This document shows positions 27,898 through 35,347 of a stretch of 64,000 bases of DNA, piece after piece; positions within the stretch are counted from its first letter, which is position 1; each line of letters starts with the position of its first letter. Source of the stretch: an uncultured Lachnospiraceae bacterium. GTDB taxonomy: Bacteria; Bacillota; Clostridia; Lachnospirales; Lachnospiraceae. The notes beneath the pieces were generated by a model. The model saw only the letters and a list, made by a program, of their open reading frames with translations. It ran no database searches and was not told the origin of the DNA. Made by a program: the position numbers and the translations under genes. The stretch covers positions 19,126 to 83,125 of the forward strand of contig CADAHQ010000016.1 in NCBI GenBank assembly GCA_902787715.1, written 5' to 3'.

Positions 27898-28335
27898 TTA
27901 ATTCTCGTCCGACTCGATCTGACGAATTCGATTACAATGGCGCGGCGCGTTGGAAAACGGCGTCTCTAAGAACTTGTCCACAATCATCAGGGCCAGTCCC
28001 GGTCCGACGACGCGTCCGCCCATGGCCAGAATATTGGCGTTGTTGTGCTGTCTGGTCGCCTCGGCGCTGAATACGTCGTGGCACACTGCACACCGGATTC
28101 CCTTGAAGCGGTTCGCCGTGATGCTGATGCCGATGCCCGTGCCGCAGATCAGAATACCGCGGTCGCACTCACCGGAGAGGATTGCCTTCGCAACGCGTTT
28201 CGCGTAGATCGGATAGTCCGTCGCCTCGGTGGAGTCCGTTCCGAAGTCCTTGAACTCCAGACCCTTCTCCGTAAGGTGCGCCTTAACCTCCTGCATCAAT
28301 TCAAATCCGCCGTGATCACATCCTAAAGCTATCAT
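27898..28335 (-). CDS. rpiB: ribose-5-phosphate isomerase B
   Basis: 145 residues of the RpiB/LacAB family. MIALGCDHGGFELMQ, GILICGTGIGISITANRFKGIRCAVCHD with the active-site Cys and HNNANILAMGGRVVG are diagnostic. Interconverts ribulose- and ribose-5-phosphate in the pentose phosphate pathway; some relatives act on other aldopentoses or hexoses. The start lies inside the end of the upstream phosphatase-like gene (20-base overlap), indicating coupling. Confidence 0.95.
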   Translation of the reverse strand: MIALGCDHGGFELMQEVKAHLTEKGLEFKDFGTDSTEATDYPIYAKRVAKAILSGECDRGILICGTGIGISITANRFKGIRCAVCHDVFSAEATRQHNNANILAMGGRVVGPGLALMIVDKFLETPFSNAPRHCNRIRQIESDEN

Positions 28336-28846
28336 CTTTCTTTTCTTCCTCCATGATTTCTTTCTCAAACAGCTGACTGCTGTCAATCTCCCGAACATCA
28401 TCAAGCATCGCCCGGATAACCGGAAGCGCCTTCACAATACACCTGTCGATATCTTCGTAGCACATTTCATAATCGGCTTCCGTTCCGCCGTAGGGGTCGT
28501 GAACATCCCCGATCTGCCCCGCAAGCATCGACAGCGTCCACGCCTGCATATACGGAAATCTCGCCATAAACCGCTGCCGGTCGGGTTCGCGCACGGCAAT
28601 CACCAGCGTGCTGTCCGTGATGTCGCCGCTTCGAATCTCCAGGCAGGTCTTTCTCACCATCTCGATTCCGTGCTTCGCAAGCACCTCCTCGGCCTTCGGG
28701 TTGCACGGCACCTCAAAGAGCACCACCAACCCGCGGGACGCCACATAGAGCGGTTCCCCCTCGTACCTGTGGATGAACACATTTTCCGCAATCATCGAAA
28801 GGCAGGAATTGTCTCTGCAGACAAATACCACCCGGTCGTACCTCAT
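28316..28846 (-). CDS. low-molecular-weight tyrosine phosphatase homologue with altered P-loop
   Basis: 176 residues. The fold is recognisable by VVFVCRDNSCLSMIAENVF at the N-terminus and GDVHDPYGG near residue 135 (the general-acid Asp loop). In active enzymes the P-loop is CX5R(S/T); here it is C10-RDNSC-L16-S17, so the invariant Arg that binds phosphate is Leu. Cys10 and the DP motif remain. The protein may be a pseudophosphatase that binds rather than hydrolyses. It sits between tsaC and rpiB, the same place where active family members are found in related Clostridia as part of a tsaC-LMWPTP-rpiB set. Confidence 0.85.
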   Translation of the reverse strand: MRYDRVVFVCRDNSCLSMIAENVFIHRYEGEPLYVASRGLVVLFEVPCNPKAEEVLAKHGIEMVRKTCLEIRSGDITDSTLVIAVREPDRQRFMARFPYMQAWTLSMLAGQIGDVHDPYGGTEADYEMCYEDIDRCIVKALPVIRAMLDDVREIDSSQLFEKEIMEEEKKDDSFRM

Positions 28847-28874
28847 GGCTCACTCCTTCGTAAAATCCGCCCCG

Positions 28875-29930
28875 TCACACCTGCACGATGCGGTAGCCCG
28901 CCGCCTTCATCAGCCGGTTCATAACCGCCGCGCCGACGCCTGCGGACGGGAAGCATTCGCCGAAGATATACTCGGCTCCCATGTCGTCAAATTCACGCAA
29001 TGTCTCAAAGAGATGCGCCGCCACCGTCGCTTCCTCCTCGCGGTCTCCGACGCTGCGGACCGTAAGGCCCTCGTAGCAGCCCTTCGTCTCCTCCGAGGCA
29101 AGCACCGCAACGCGGTACCCCTGCGCAATTTTTGCTTCCGCCTCCTTGCGCACCCGCTCAGTCACCGCCGCAAGGTCTCCCTCGTAGATGGTCAGCTCGC
29201 CCTTCGGCGCGTAATGCCGGTAGCGCATGCCGGGCGCCTTCGCCACAATCGAGTCGTCCCGGACCCGCTTCAGGATAGCCGGGTCATACGCCACCTTCGG
29301 CAGCACCTCGCGAAGCTGTTCTATCGTGATATATCCCGGGCGAAGCACCATGGGAATCCGGCCCGTCAGGTCCACAATGGTGGACTCTAAGCCGATTGGC
29401 ACGTCCCCGCCGTCCAGAATCATCGGAATGCGGCCCTTGAGGTCCTCGTACACGTGATTGGCGCGGGTCGGACTCGGCCTGCCGCTGGCATTTGCCGAAG
29501 GTGCCGCAATATATACGCCGCTCTCGCGGATGAGCATCGCCGCAACGGGGTCGCTGGGCATCCGGATGGCAACGGTCGGGAGTCCCCCCGTGGTGGCATC
29601 CGGCACAATTTTCTTTTTATGCAGTATGATGGTCATCGGCCCCGGCCAAAACCGCTTCGCAAGCGCGTAGGCGCTCTTCGGAATGTTTCTCGCAAGCACC
29701 GGAAGCGCGTCCGTGTCCGCAATGTGCACAATCAGCGGATTGTCCGACGGACGGCCTTTCGCCTCATAGATTCGCCGCGCCGCATCCGGCCGCAGGGCGT
29801 CTCCGCCGAGGCCGTACACGGTCTCCGTAGGGAATGCCACAAGCTCCCCTTCGCGCAGAAGCTGCGCCGCCTCCGCCACATCTTTTTTCTGCAAATGCTC
29901 CCGTGAAACCGGGATCACCCGCGTCTCCAT
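28875..29930 (-). CDS. L-threonylcarbamoyladenylate synthase (TsaC/Sua5 type)
   Basis: 351 residues. YrdC/Sua5 domain with GELVAFPTETVYGLGGDALRPDAARRIYEAKGRPSDNPLIVHI, the KRFWPGPMTIIL block and APSANASGRPSPT, followed by a Sua5-type linker (MRYRHYAPKGEL) and C-terminal Rossmann domain. It makes threonylcarbamoyl-AMP for the t6A modification of ANN-decoding tRNAs. The ATG at 29930 is eight bases after AAAGGACG. First gene of the set with the phosphatase homologue and rpiB. Confidence 0.96.
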   Translation of the reverse strand: METRVIPVSREHLQKKDVAEAAQLLREGELVAFPTETVYGLGGDALRPDAARRIYEAKGRPSDNPLIVHIADTDALPVLARNIPKSAYALAKRFWPGPMTIILHKKKIVPDATTGGLPTVAIRMPSDPVAAMLIRESGVYIAAPSANASGRPSPTRANHVYEDLKGRIPMILDGGDVPIGLESTIVDLTGRIPMVLRPGYITIEQLREVLPKVAYDPAILKRVRDDSIVAKAPGMRYRHYAPKGELTIYEGDLAAVTERVRKEAEAKIAQGYRVAVLASEETKGCYEGLTVRSVGDREEEATVAAHLFETLREFDDMGAEYIFGECFPSAGVGAAVMNRLMKAAGYRIVQV

Positions 29931-30046
29931 CTGTATTTCGTCCTTTCTGTATCCCGCAGATTTCAAAGAGGTGTCACACAACCCCGGAATCCGCTTCGGT
30001 CCCTTTGGAGTTCATTATATCGCCGCTTCCTTGAATAGTCAAATCC

Positions 30047-30087
30047 AAAAAGGGGAAAGCCCCCCGTTTTCACGGATTGCTTTCCCC
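30047..30087 (-). terminator. terminator of the GntR/ABC operon
   Basis: GGGGAAAGC and GCTTTCCCC with an 18-base loop, followed on the minus strand by TTTTTGG, 25 bases after the permease stop codon. Confidence 0.9.
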
Positions 30088-30111
30088 ATGGAAGCCGGTT
30101 GCACCGGCCTG

Positions 30112-31620
30112 CTATTTCCAGAATCGACGGATGTTCAAAATTCCGGTCTCCTCAAGCTCTTTCACCAGCTGCAAAGCCTGGCCGTATGTAAGATAGAACT
30201 GCTGATCCATCACGGCTTCGGCGTCCTCCGGTTTCCCCGGAAGCCAGATTTTGACTTCAAACGCCTCGTTCCGGTCCGACTCCCGCAGGAATCCGTAATA
30301 ACTCTCGGTGCCCCAGAGCTTATCGTAGAAGCCTTTCATGCTCTTCTTTCCGGACGCCGCATACTTCTGGCAGATTTCAACGACCTTCCGCACCTCGGCG
30401 TCGGTGATTTCCTTGCGGTCCATATACTCGACGTCGTTGTAATCGCGCATCCAGGACCGCCTGTATGCCTCGCTTCCCGCGTATCCGGTCATATATCCGT
30501 CCCCGGAAACGAGGATTCCGGCACCGTCGAGATTCCTCGAGGGTATATAGTGAATCGAACCGAAGCCGTCGGTCATGTAAGCTACAAAGACAATGAAAAG
30601 GAACAGCACCGTAGTCGCCGTAAACTTCCCAAGCCACCACGCGACCTTCCTTCCGGAGAGGATGTCGCGGAAGGTCACAAGATGAATCACCATATATATA
30701 ATCAGGGCCACAGCAACCACTGTCTCCGGCGATCCTTCGAAAAGGAACAGGGTGTAGTATGTCACCAACCCTAAGAGAATTACCAACTCAAAGAATATCC
30801 GACTGACAACCGGCTTCCCCGCAGTCCCCGCATCCCTCTTCCGATAGAAGAAGAACATGGCGACAATCACCCCGAGGGAAATCAGCGTGCTGGAGACGGT
30901 AACCAGCAAAACTCTCCAGATAGAAATCGATGTGTCAACGTAATCTCCGAGGGCCGAGAACGACCAGAGGAAGTAAATAATTCCCGGTTTGGTGACCTGG
31001 CCGCCCATCTCCGACATCAAGCGGGTGCGGATCATCAGCGGCGCCGCGGAAATACTGATGGCAGCAATGTACGTAAAATACCGCATCTCCGCACGTCTTC
31101 CGCAACAGATTGCGCAGATGACCGTAACCGTTTCCAAGAACAGGACCGACGTCACATACAGGAAGAACATCTGCAGTGCCTCCCGCGGTCTGGTGTTGTG
31201 CCAAATCCACCAGCTGTCTACCTCCCACGGTACATAATTGAACAGCAATACCGTGACTGCCGTAGCAATCCCCGACCATACGATCACCGGCAGCAACTGC
31301 AGGTAAAAAACCGTCAGAATCCGGGATGCGTACCGTTCCTTTGCACTCATCGGCAAGGAATAAACCACATCGCTCTGCTGCGGATTATGCAGTTCCCGGA
31401 ACACGGAGATTACACATGTGGGTGCAATTGCTCCTCCGAGGATAAACAGCAACAGTGCCGTCTCGGACACGTTGTTGTACGCGCGGTTTCCGATTGCCTG
31501 CGTGACCTGCAGAAGGCAGGCGGTGCCGAGTATGATGTTGAGGATAACGAAAAACCTGACATGTGTACGCGCCTCCCCAAGCGCCATGCGGTTAACCCTC
31601 CGAAATGAATTCATGGCCAT
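30112..31620 (-). CDS. ABC transporter permease of the GntR-controlled operon
   Basis: 502 residues with about six to eight membrane segments (AYNNVSETALLLFILGGAIAPT, VFYLQLLPVIVWSGIATAV, MFFLYVTSVLFLETVTVICAICC, ILLGLVTYYTLFLF, KFTATTVLFLFIVFVAYMT) and a C-terminal extracellular region of about 150 residues (GSIHYIPSRN to the end). Resembles YtrC/ABC-2-type permeases paired with GntR-YtrA regulators, commonly linked to resistance against cell-wall-targeting peptides. It overlaps the ATPase gene by 29 bases. Substrate unknown. Confidence 0.82.
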   Translation of the reverse strand: MAMNSFRRVNRMALGEARTHVRFFVILNIILGTACLLQVTQAIGNRAYNNVSETALLLFILGGAIAPTCVISVFRELHNPQQSDVVYSLPMSAKERYASRILTVFYLQLLPVIVWSGIATAVTVLLFNYVPWEVDSWWIWHNTRPREALQMFFLYVTSVLFLETVTVICAICCGRRAEMRYFTYIAAISISAAPLMIRTRLMSEMGGQVTKPGIIYFLWSFSALGDYVDTSISIWRVLLVTVSSTLISLGVIVAMFFFYRKRDAGTAGKPVVSRIFFELVILLGLVTYYTLFLFEGSPETVVAVALIIYMVIHLVTFRDILSGRKVAWWLGKFTATTVLFLFIVFVAYMTDGFGSIHYIPSRNLDGAGILVSGDGYMTGYAGSEAYRRSWMRDYNDVEYMDRKEITDAEVRKVVEICQKYAASGKKSMKGFYDKLWGTESYYGFLRESDRNEAFEVKIWLPGKPEDAEAVMDQQFYLTYGQALQLVKELEETGILNIRRFWK

Positions 31621-32530
31621 ACCCCCTTGCTTCCAGTTCGTAGATGAACACCTCTTCCAGGGTCAGCGGAACCAGCTCAAAGTAGTCTGTTTCCATCCCG
31701 TCAAGAATCTTCCGAACACTTTCTTCCGAGCCCTTGACAACCGCCGACACAATGCTTCCGGCGGTGGAATACTGCATCACCGTAAGCCCGCGAGAGGTCA
31801 GCTCCTCCTCCGTCACCCGGGCGGATTTGCGGAGAATCTGCGCCTTGCAAACGCTTCCGCGCACGTTGTCCACCTCGTCGTCGAACACCAATTTTCCCTG
31901 GTGAAGAAGCATCGCGCGGTCGCACAACTCGTTGATCTCCGCCACGTTGTGGGAGGAGACGATGAGCGTCGCATTCCGGTCGAGCATCTGGTCGACAATG
32001 ATGTCCTTGAGCATCTTCCGCATCGCCGGATCCAGCCCGTCAAATGCCTCATCCATCACCAGATACTTCGTCCCGCACGCGAGAGCCACAGCAACCACAG
32101 CCTGCCGCTTCATTCCCTTGGAGAACGTCGACATCTTCCGGTCCGTCGGAAGCCCGAGGGCCCCGACAATCTTCGAAAATGTCTCGTGGGAAAAAGTGTC
32201 ATAGTAGCATGCGAAAAATGCAGCCATCGCCTTTAACGTGAAATCGGCATACTGCACGGTCTCGTCATTGACGAAAAAGATGTTTTTCTTCGCCTCGGGA
32301 TTGTCCCAGGCTTCGACGCCGTCAATCAAAATCTGCCCGGACTGTCCCTGGTAAACGCCGCACATCAACCGCATCAGGGTGGATTTGCCGGCGCCGTTGG
32401 AGCCGAGAAATCCGTAGATGCAACCGTCCGGTATCTGAATCGACACATCGTCAAGCGCGCGAACCGCCTTGCCGCTCTCGCCGACCCCCTTACCGACGAA
32501 GTCCATGGTGACGTTTCTGATTTCAATCAT
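31592..32530 (-). CDS. ABC transporter ATPase of the GntR-controlled operon
   Basis: 312 residues. Walker A GSNGAGKSTLMR, signature FSKGMKRQAVVAVALACG (a degenerate LSGGQ-like loop usual in this subfamily), Walker B YLVMDEAFDGLDPAMRK and switch His in VSSHNVAEIN. After the ATPase domain comes a 90-residue C-terminal extension with a predicted regulatory fold. The ATG overlaps the GntR gene stop region by eight bases. Energises the neighbouring permease. Confidence 0.93.
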   Translation of the reverse strand: MIEIRNVTMDFVGKGVGESGKAVRALDDVSIQIPDGCIYGFLGSNGAGKSTLMRLMCGVYQGQSGQILIDGVEAWDNPEAKKNIFFVNDETVQYADFTLKAMAAFFACYYDTFSHETFSKIVGALGLPTDRKMSTFSKGMKRQAVVAVALACGTKYLVMDEAFDGLDPAMRKMLKDIIVDQMLDRNATLIVSSHNVAEINELCDRAMLLHQGKLVFDDEVDNVRGSVCKAQILRKSARVTEEELTSRGLTVMQYSTAGSIVSAVVKGSEESVRKILDGMETDYFELVPLTLEEVFIYELEARGYGHEFISEG

Positions 32531-32915
32531 CGTCCTTCACCCCCTCACCGGCAGCGGAACCTTCTCCGCTGCACACCTGTTCCAAAACTTTCCTGAGTTC
32601 CTCCACCGGAACTCCGGCGCGGTACGCCTCCAGCGCCTTCTGTGCAAACTCCCCGGTCAGCCTTTTGTAGACGCCGCTTCTCTGCTCGGCCACAAAGCAA
32701 CCGATTCCCGCGACGGAATAGATGACTCCGTCGCGCTCCAGTGCGGCGTAAGCTTTGGCCACGGTATTCGGATTGATCCGCAGTTCCTTGGCCAGCACCC
32801 GCGCCGCCGGAAGTCGTGAGTTTTCCTTCAACAGCCCCATGGCTATCTCTCCGCAGATTCCGCGGCAGAGCTGCTCATATATCGGGGCTCGTCCCGTAAC
32901 ATCCAAACTGATCAC
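32523..32915 (-). CDS. GntR-family regulator, YtrA type
   Basis: 130 residues: an N-terminal winged helix (PIYEQLCRGICGEIAMGLLKENSRLPAARVLAKELRINPNTVAKAYAALERDGVIYSVAGIGCFVAE) and a short C-terminal helical dimerisation tail, the size of YtrA-type GntR repressors. The GTG at 32915 follows AAAGGAGG by seven bases; the 17-codon extension to 32966 would include that site and is rejected. The operator palindrome at 32976-32998 next to its transcription start predicts autorepression, relieved by a ligand of the exported compound class. Confidence 0.9.
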   Translation of the reverse strand: MISLDVTGRAPIYEQLCRGICGEIAMGLLKENSRLPAARVLAKELRINPNTVAKAYAALERDGVIYSVAGIGCFVAEQRSGVYKRLTGEFAQKALEAYRAGVPVEELRKVLEQVCSGEGSAAGEGVKDDD

Positions 32916-32975
32916 GCACTGACCTCCTTTCTCATTACTTTTCTCAGAATCCCCATTCTTTTCCACACTTGCTGC

Positions 32976-33032
32976 GTGTACTATGCGTCTTAGTACACTT
33001 GCATATTACCACGACTTGCGAGAACTTGTCAA
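32976..33032 (-). promoter_or_regulatory. promoter and operator of the GntR/ABC operon
   Basis: On the minus strand TTGACA (33032-33027), an 18-base spacer and TAATAT (33008-33003). The expected start near 32996 falls in a perfect 8-bp inverted repeat GTGTACTA-7-TAGTACAC (32976-32998), a good YtrA/GntR-type operator positioned to block initiation. Confidence 0.85.
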
Positions 33033-33060
33033 CCCCCTTTTTTCAGGAGGGGGACTGCTG

Positions 33061-33135
33061 CCTCCCCTGAGGACGGCCGTTTTGCAGCTCCTTCGCAAAG
33101 GCGCAGGTTCAGGGAATCTAAGCGTGCTGCTCGAT
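33061..33135 (-). repeat. dispersed intergenic repeat, copy C
   Basis: On the minus strand GAGCAGCACGCTTAGATTCC and the following CTGAACCTGCG, then TTTGC-AAGGA, match copy B inside the inverted-repeat element at 36465-36510 over roughly 45 bases with few differences. It abuts the hairpin array at 33131. Confidence 0.75.
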
Positions 33136-33440
33136 TCGCAAAAACACAAGAAACAGACAGCAAGATTAAGAAAAACCTAAATCCCGCTGTATTCCCATCG
33201 CGGAAACGCAAGAAACATACAGCGAGATTAAGAAAAACCTAAATCCCGCTGTATTCCCATCGCGGAAATCGTGAAAGCATACAGCGGGATTAAGAAAAAC
33301 CCGAATCCCGCTGTATTCTCATCGCAAAAAGGCAAGAAACAGACAGCGAGATTAAGAAAAGCCCGAATCCCGCTGTATTCTCATCGCAAAAAGGCCGGAA
33401 ACAGACAGCGAAATCAAGAAAAACCTGAATCCCGCTGTCT
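33131..33440. repeat. tandem array of five 62-bp hairpin units
   Basis: Five palindromic 34-base cores begin at 33157, 33219, 33281, 33343 and 33405, a constant 62-base period. Each core has 11-base arms of the type ACAGCGGGATT and AATCCCGCTGT around a 12-base AAGAAAAACC-type loop. The 28-base stretches between cores are also conserved (ATTCCCATCGCGGAAA or ATTCTCATCGCAAAAA starts), so this is a tandem repeat, not a CRISPR array. Left-arm variants (C/G/A differences) sometimes break a pair while right arms are constant. It lies in the 32916-33580 gap, which otherwise holds copy C, the GntR promoter and the stem at 33471-33520. Confidence 0.9.
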
Positions 33441-33470
33441 TTTCATCTTTTCCTTGCTTTCACAATCAAA

Positions 33471-33520
33471 CAGGGCTGCTCAATTTCCGGAGTCTGGCTC
33501 CGCTGATTGATACAGCCCTG
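33471..33520 (-). terminator. stem-loop downstream of the HTH gene, possible terminator
   Basis: CAGGGCTG and CAGCCCTG enclose 34 bases with an inner CGGAG-TCTGG-CTCCG stem. It lies 60 bases after the HTH gene stop. The U-tract is weak on the minus strand (TTTGATT) and somewhat better on the plus strand (GGTTTTAAT). Confidence 0.5.
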
Positions 33521-33580
33521 GTTTTAATCGATGGTTTTATTCGAACCTTCTGTTTTTATGATGATTTTGATGATCTCTTT

Positions 33581-34219
33581 TTAGTTGCTTCGCCTTTTTT
33601 GCCGTTTCGGCTTTCGTTTTCCGAGCCGGATGCTCTTCAGGTTCTGCTTATAGTTGAAAACGTACCGAATCACGAGCAGTCCCTGGGCCGGGAGGCCGAT
33701 GAAGAAGATGTACCAGGGTTGGGAGTCGATTAGGTGTAGGTATATGCATGTGGTGAAGGACCAGACAAATACGGAGGAGTAGATGAGGAGCAGGATGTTC
33801 GTCGGCTCCTTGCGGTTGAAGAACCACAGCACCAGCATACATGCGGGCACACACCACACAAACAACTGCCAGACGTTGGTCTGGCGGGAGAGTTTCAGGT
33901 ATACGTACAGGGCGGTTAAGATGAACCAGATTTCACAACACAGGAAAATCTGGGACAGAATCTTCTGACCGATGCCGCCGTTTTGGTTCTCCTGCGCGTC
34001 CCCCTCCGCACGCGCCTCCGTGATCTGAGATACCGGTACGTCAAAAATCTCGCTGAGGGCGTAGATTGTTTCGAGGTCCGGAACGACCTCGCCTGCCTCC
34101 CAACGCGAGATGGCTTTGTCGGAATAATTGATTCTTCTGGCCAGCTCCGCCTGTGTCAGATTGTTTTCTTTCCGAAGTCTCAATATATTTTGCGAAACAA
34201 TCGCTTTAACATTTTCCAT
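33581..34219 (-). CDS. XRE-family HTH regulator with C-terminal membrane domain
   Basis: 212 residues. Residues 6-60 are a classic helix-turn-helix of the Cro/CI type (SQNILRLRKENNLTQAELARRINYSDKAISRWEAGEVVPDLETIYALSEIFDVPVSQI). The remaining part has about four membrane segments (IFLCCEIWFILTALYVYLKL, VWQLFVWCVPACMLVLWFF, ILLLIYSSVFVWSFTTCIYLHL, WYIFFIGLPAQGLLVIRYVF) and a basic tail. Membrane-tethered XRE regulators of this layout are common in Firmicutes, often with unknown signal. The ATG at 34219 lacks a ribosome binding site and coincides with the predicted transcript start (see promoter 34226-34254). Diverges from the GT8 gene. Confidence 0.85.
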   Translation of the reverse strand: MENVKAIVSQNILRLRKENNLTQAELARRINYSDKAISRWEAGEVVPDLETIYALSEIFDVPVSQITEARAEGDAQENQNGGIGQKILSQIFLCCEIWFILTALYVYLKLSRQTNVWQLFVWCVPACMLVLWFFNRKEPTNILLLIYSSVFVWSFTTCIYLHLIDSQPWYIFFIGLPAQGLLVIRYVFNYKQNLKSIRLGKRKPKRQKRRSN

Positions 34220-34225
34220 GCCGTA

Positions 34226-34254
34226 ATCATAGCAGGGTCCCTCGCGAAAATCAA
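34226..34254 (-). promoter_or_regulatory. promoter placing the HTH transcript start at its ATG
   Basis: On the minus strand TTGATT (34254-34249), 17 bases and TATGAT (34231-34226). The first transcribed base, normally about seven bases past the -10 box, would be at 34219, the A of the start codon. Confidence 0.7.
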
Positions 34255-34405
34255 GCATTTATCGCAGATTCCCGCTGTGGTGGAGTTCTCTCCCGCTGCA
34301 GTTCGGAAGCGTTTTTCAATCCGAGAGCTTCCCCATCATCATTATCTTTACATAATGATGACGTTACGGGAAAATGGAGCTGACCAATTTACAGGGGGTA
34401 TTGCC

Positions 34406-35347
34406 ATGAAGAATCCGATTCCGATTTTTTTCGCGTGCAACGATCGGTACGTTCCGTACCTCGACGTTGCCATCGTCTCTCTGATCTCCCATGTCTCGCC
34501 GGACCGTGAGTATCGAATCACCGTTTTGAAGACCGACATCACTGAGCACAATCAGGAAATCATCCGAAAGCATGCGACCGGAAATGTGGCGATTGAATTT
34601 TACGATGTTCGGCAAATGCTGGAGCCGGTGAAGCACAAGCTTCCCGACATGTTTTATTACAGCCTTGCCGCGTACTACCGTTTCTTCATCGAGACCGCCT
34701 TTCCGCAGTATGACAAGGCGATTTATCTCGACTGCGACGTGATCCTTTTGAATGACATCGCGAAGCTGTATGACACCGACGTCGACGGCTATCTTGTGGG
34801 CGCCGTTTATGAGCAAAATACGGACCGCAGCCCGGTGTTCACGAACTACGTCGAAGAGATCATCGGCATCCCACACAACACCTACTTCAACTCCGGCGTA
34901 ATGGTTATGAACCTTGCGGAGTTCCGCCGGCAGAAGGTGCAGGAGAAGTTCCTGTGGATGCTCAGCGAGTACCATTTCGACTCGCTGGCGCCCGACCAGG
35001 AGTACCTCAATGTCATTTGCCACGGGCAGGTGCGGTATTTGCCGACGGGCTGGAACAAGCACAGCTTCCCGGAGCCGCCGGAGGGCGAGCTTAACCTGTG
35101 TCACTTCGCCCTCTCCAACAAGCCGTGGTACTATGCGGAAACCATCAACGGCGAATATTTCTGGGAATACGCGAAGAAAAGCGAATTCTACCCTTCCCTG
35201 CGCGCATCTCTGGACAACTACTCCGACGCCGACCGGCAGAGGGACTACGAGTCCTTTAAATCATTGTTGCTGAGTATTGAAGACATAAAAAAGAGCGAGC
35301 GGACATTCCGGAAGCTCTGGTTCCACGGGGAGGTTTGCCATGGCTAG
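34406..35347 (+). CDS. GT8-family glycosyltransferase
   Basis: 313 residues. MKNPIPIFFACNDRYVPYLDVAIVSLISH at the N-terminus and the metal-binding DxD in YLDCDVILL (Asp109-Asp111) with FNSGVMVMNL identify a retaining GT-A enzyme of the GT8 family (LgtC/glycogenin-like), which uses UDP-glucose or UDP-galactose. HFALSNKPW near residue 245 resembles the C-terminal H-x-x-G-x-x-K-P-W motif, lacking the glycine. The ATG at 34406 follows AGGGGG. The stop overlaps the next gene by eight bases. Together they may build a glycolipid or modify an envelope polymer. Confidence 0.9.
   Translation: MKNPIPIFFACNDRYVPYLDVAIVSLISHVSPDREYRITVLKTDITEHNQEIIRKHATGNVAIEFYDVRQMLEPVKHKLPDMFYYSLAAYYRFFIETAFPQYDKAIYLDCDVILLNDIAKLYDTDVDGYLVGAVYEQNTDRSPVFTNYVEEIIGIPHNTYFNSGVMVMNLAEFRRQKVQEKFLWMLSEYHFDSLAPDQEYLNVICHGQVRYLPTGWNKHSFPEPPEGELNLCHFALSNKPWYYAETINGEYFWEYAKKSEFYPSLRASLDNYSDADRQRDYESFKSLLLSIEDIKKSERTFRKLWFHGEVCHG

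Noticed and set aside
33131-33440. CRISPR array
   Set aside because: The units repeat regularly, but the 28-base segments between the palindromes are themselves near-identical rather than unique spacers, and no cas gene is present.
33983-34405. Upstream extension of the GT8 gene
   Set aside because: It runs antisense through the HTH gene and its promoter; the ATG at 34406 has a good AGGGGG site and matches the family start.
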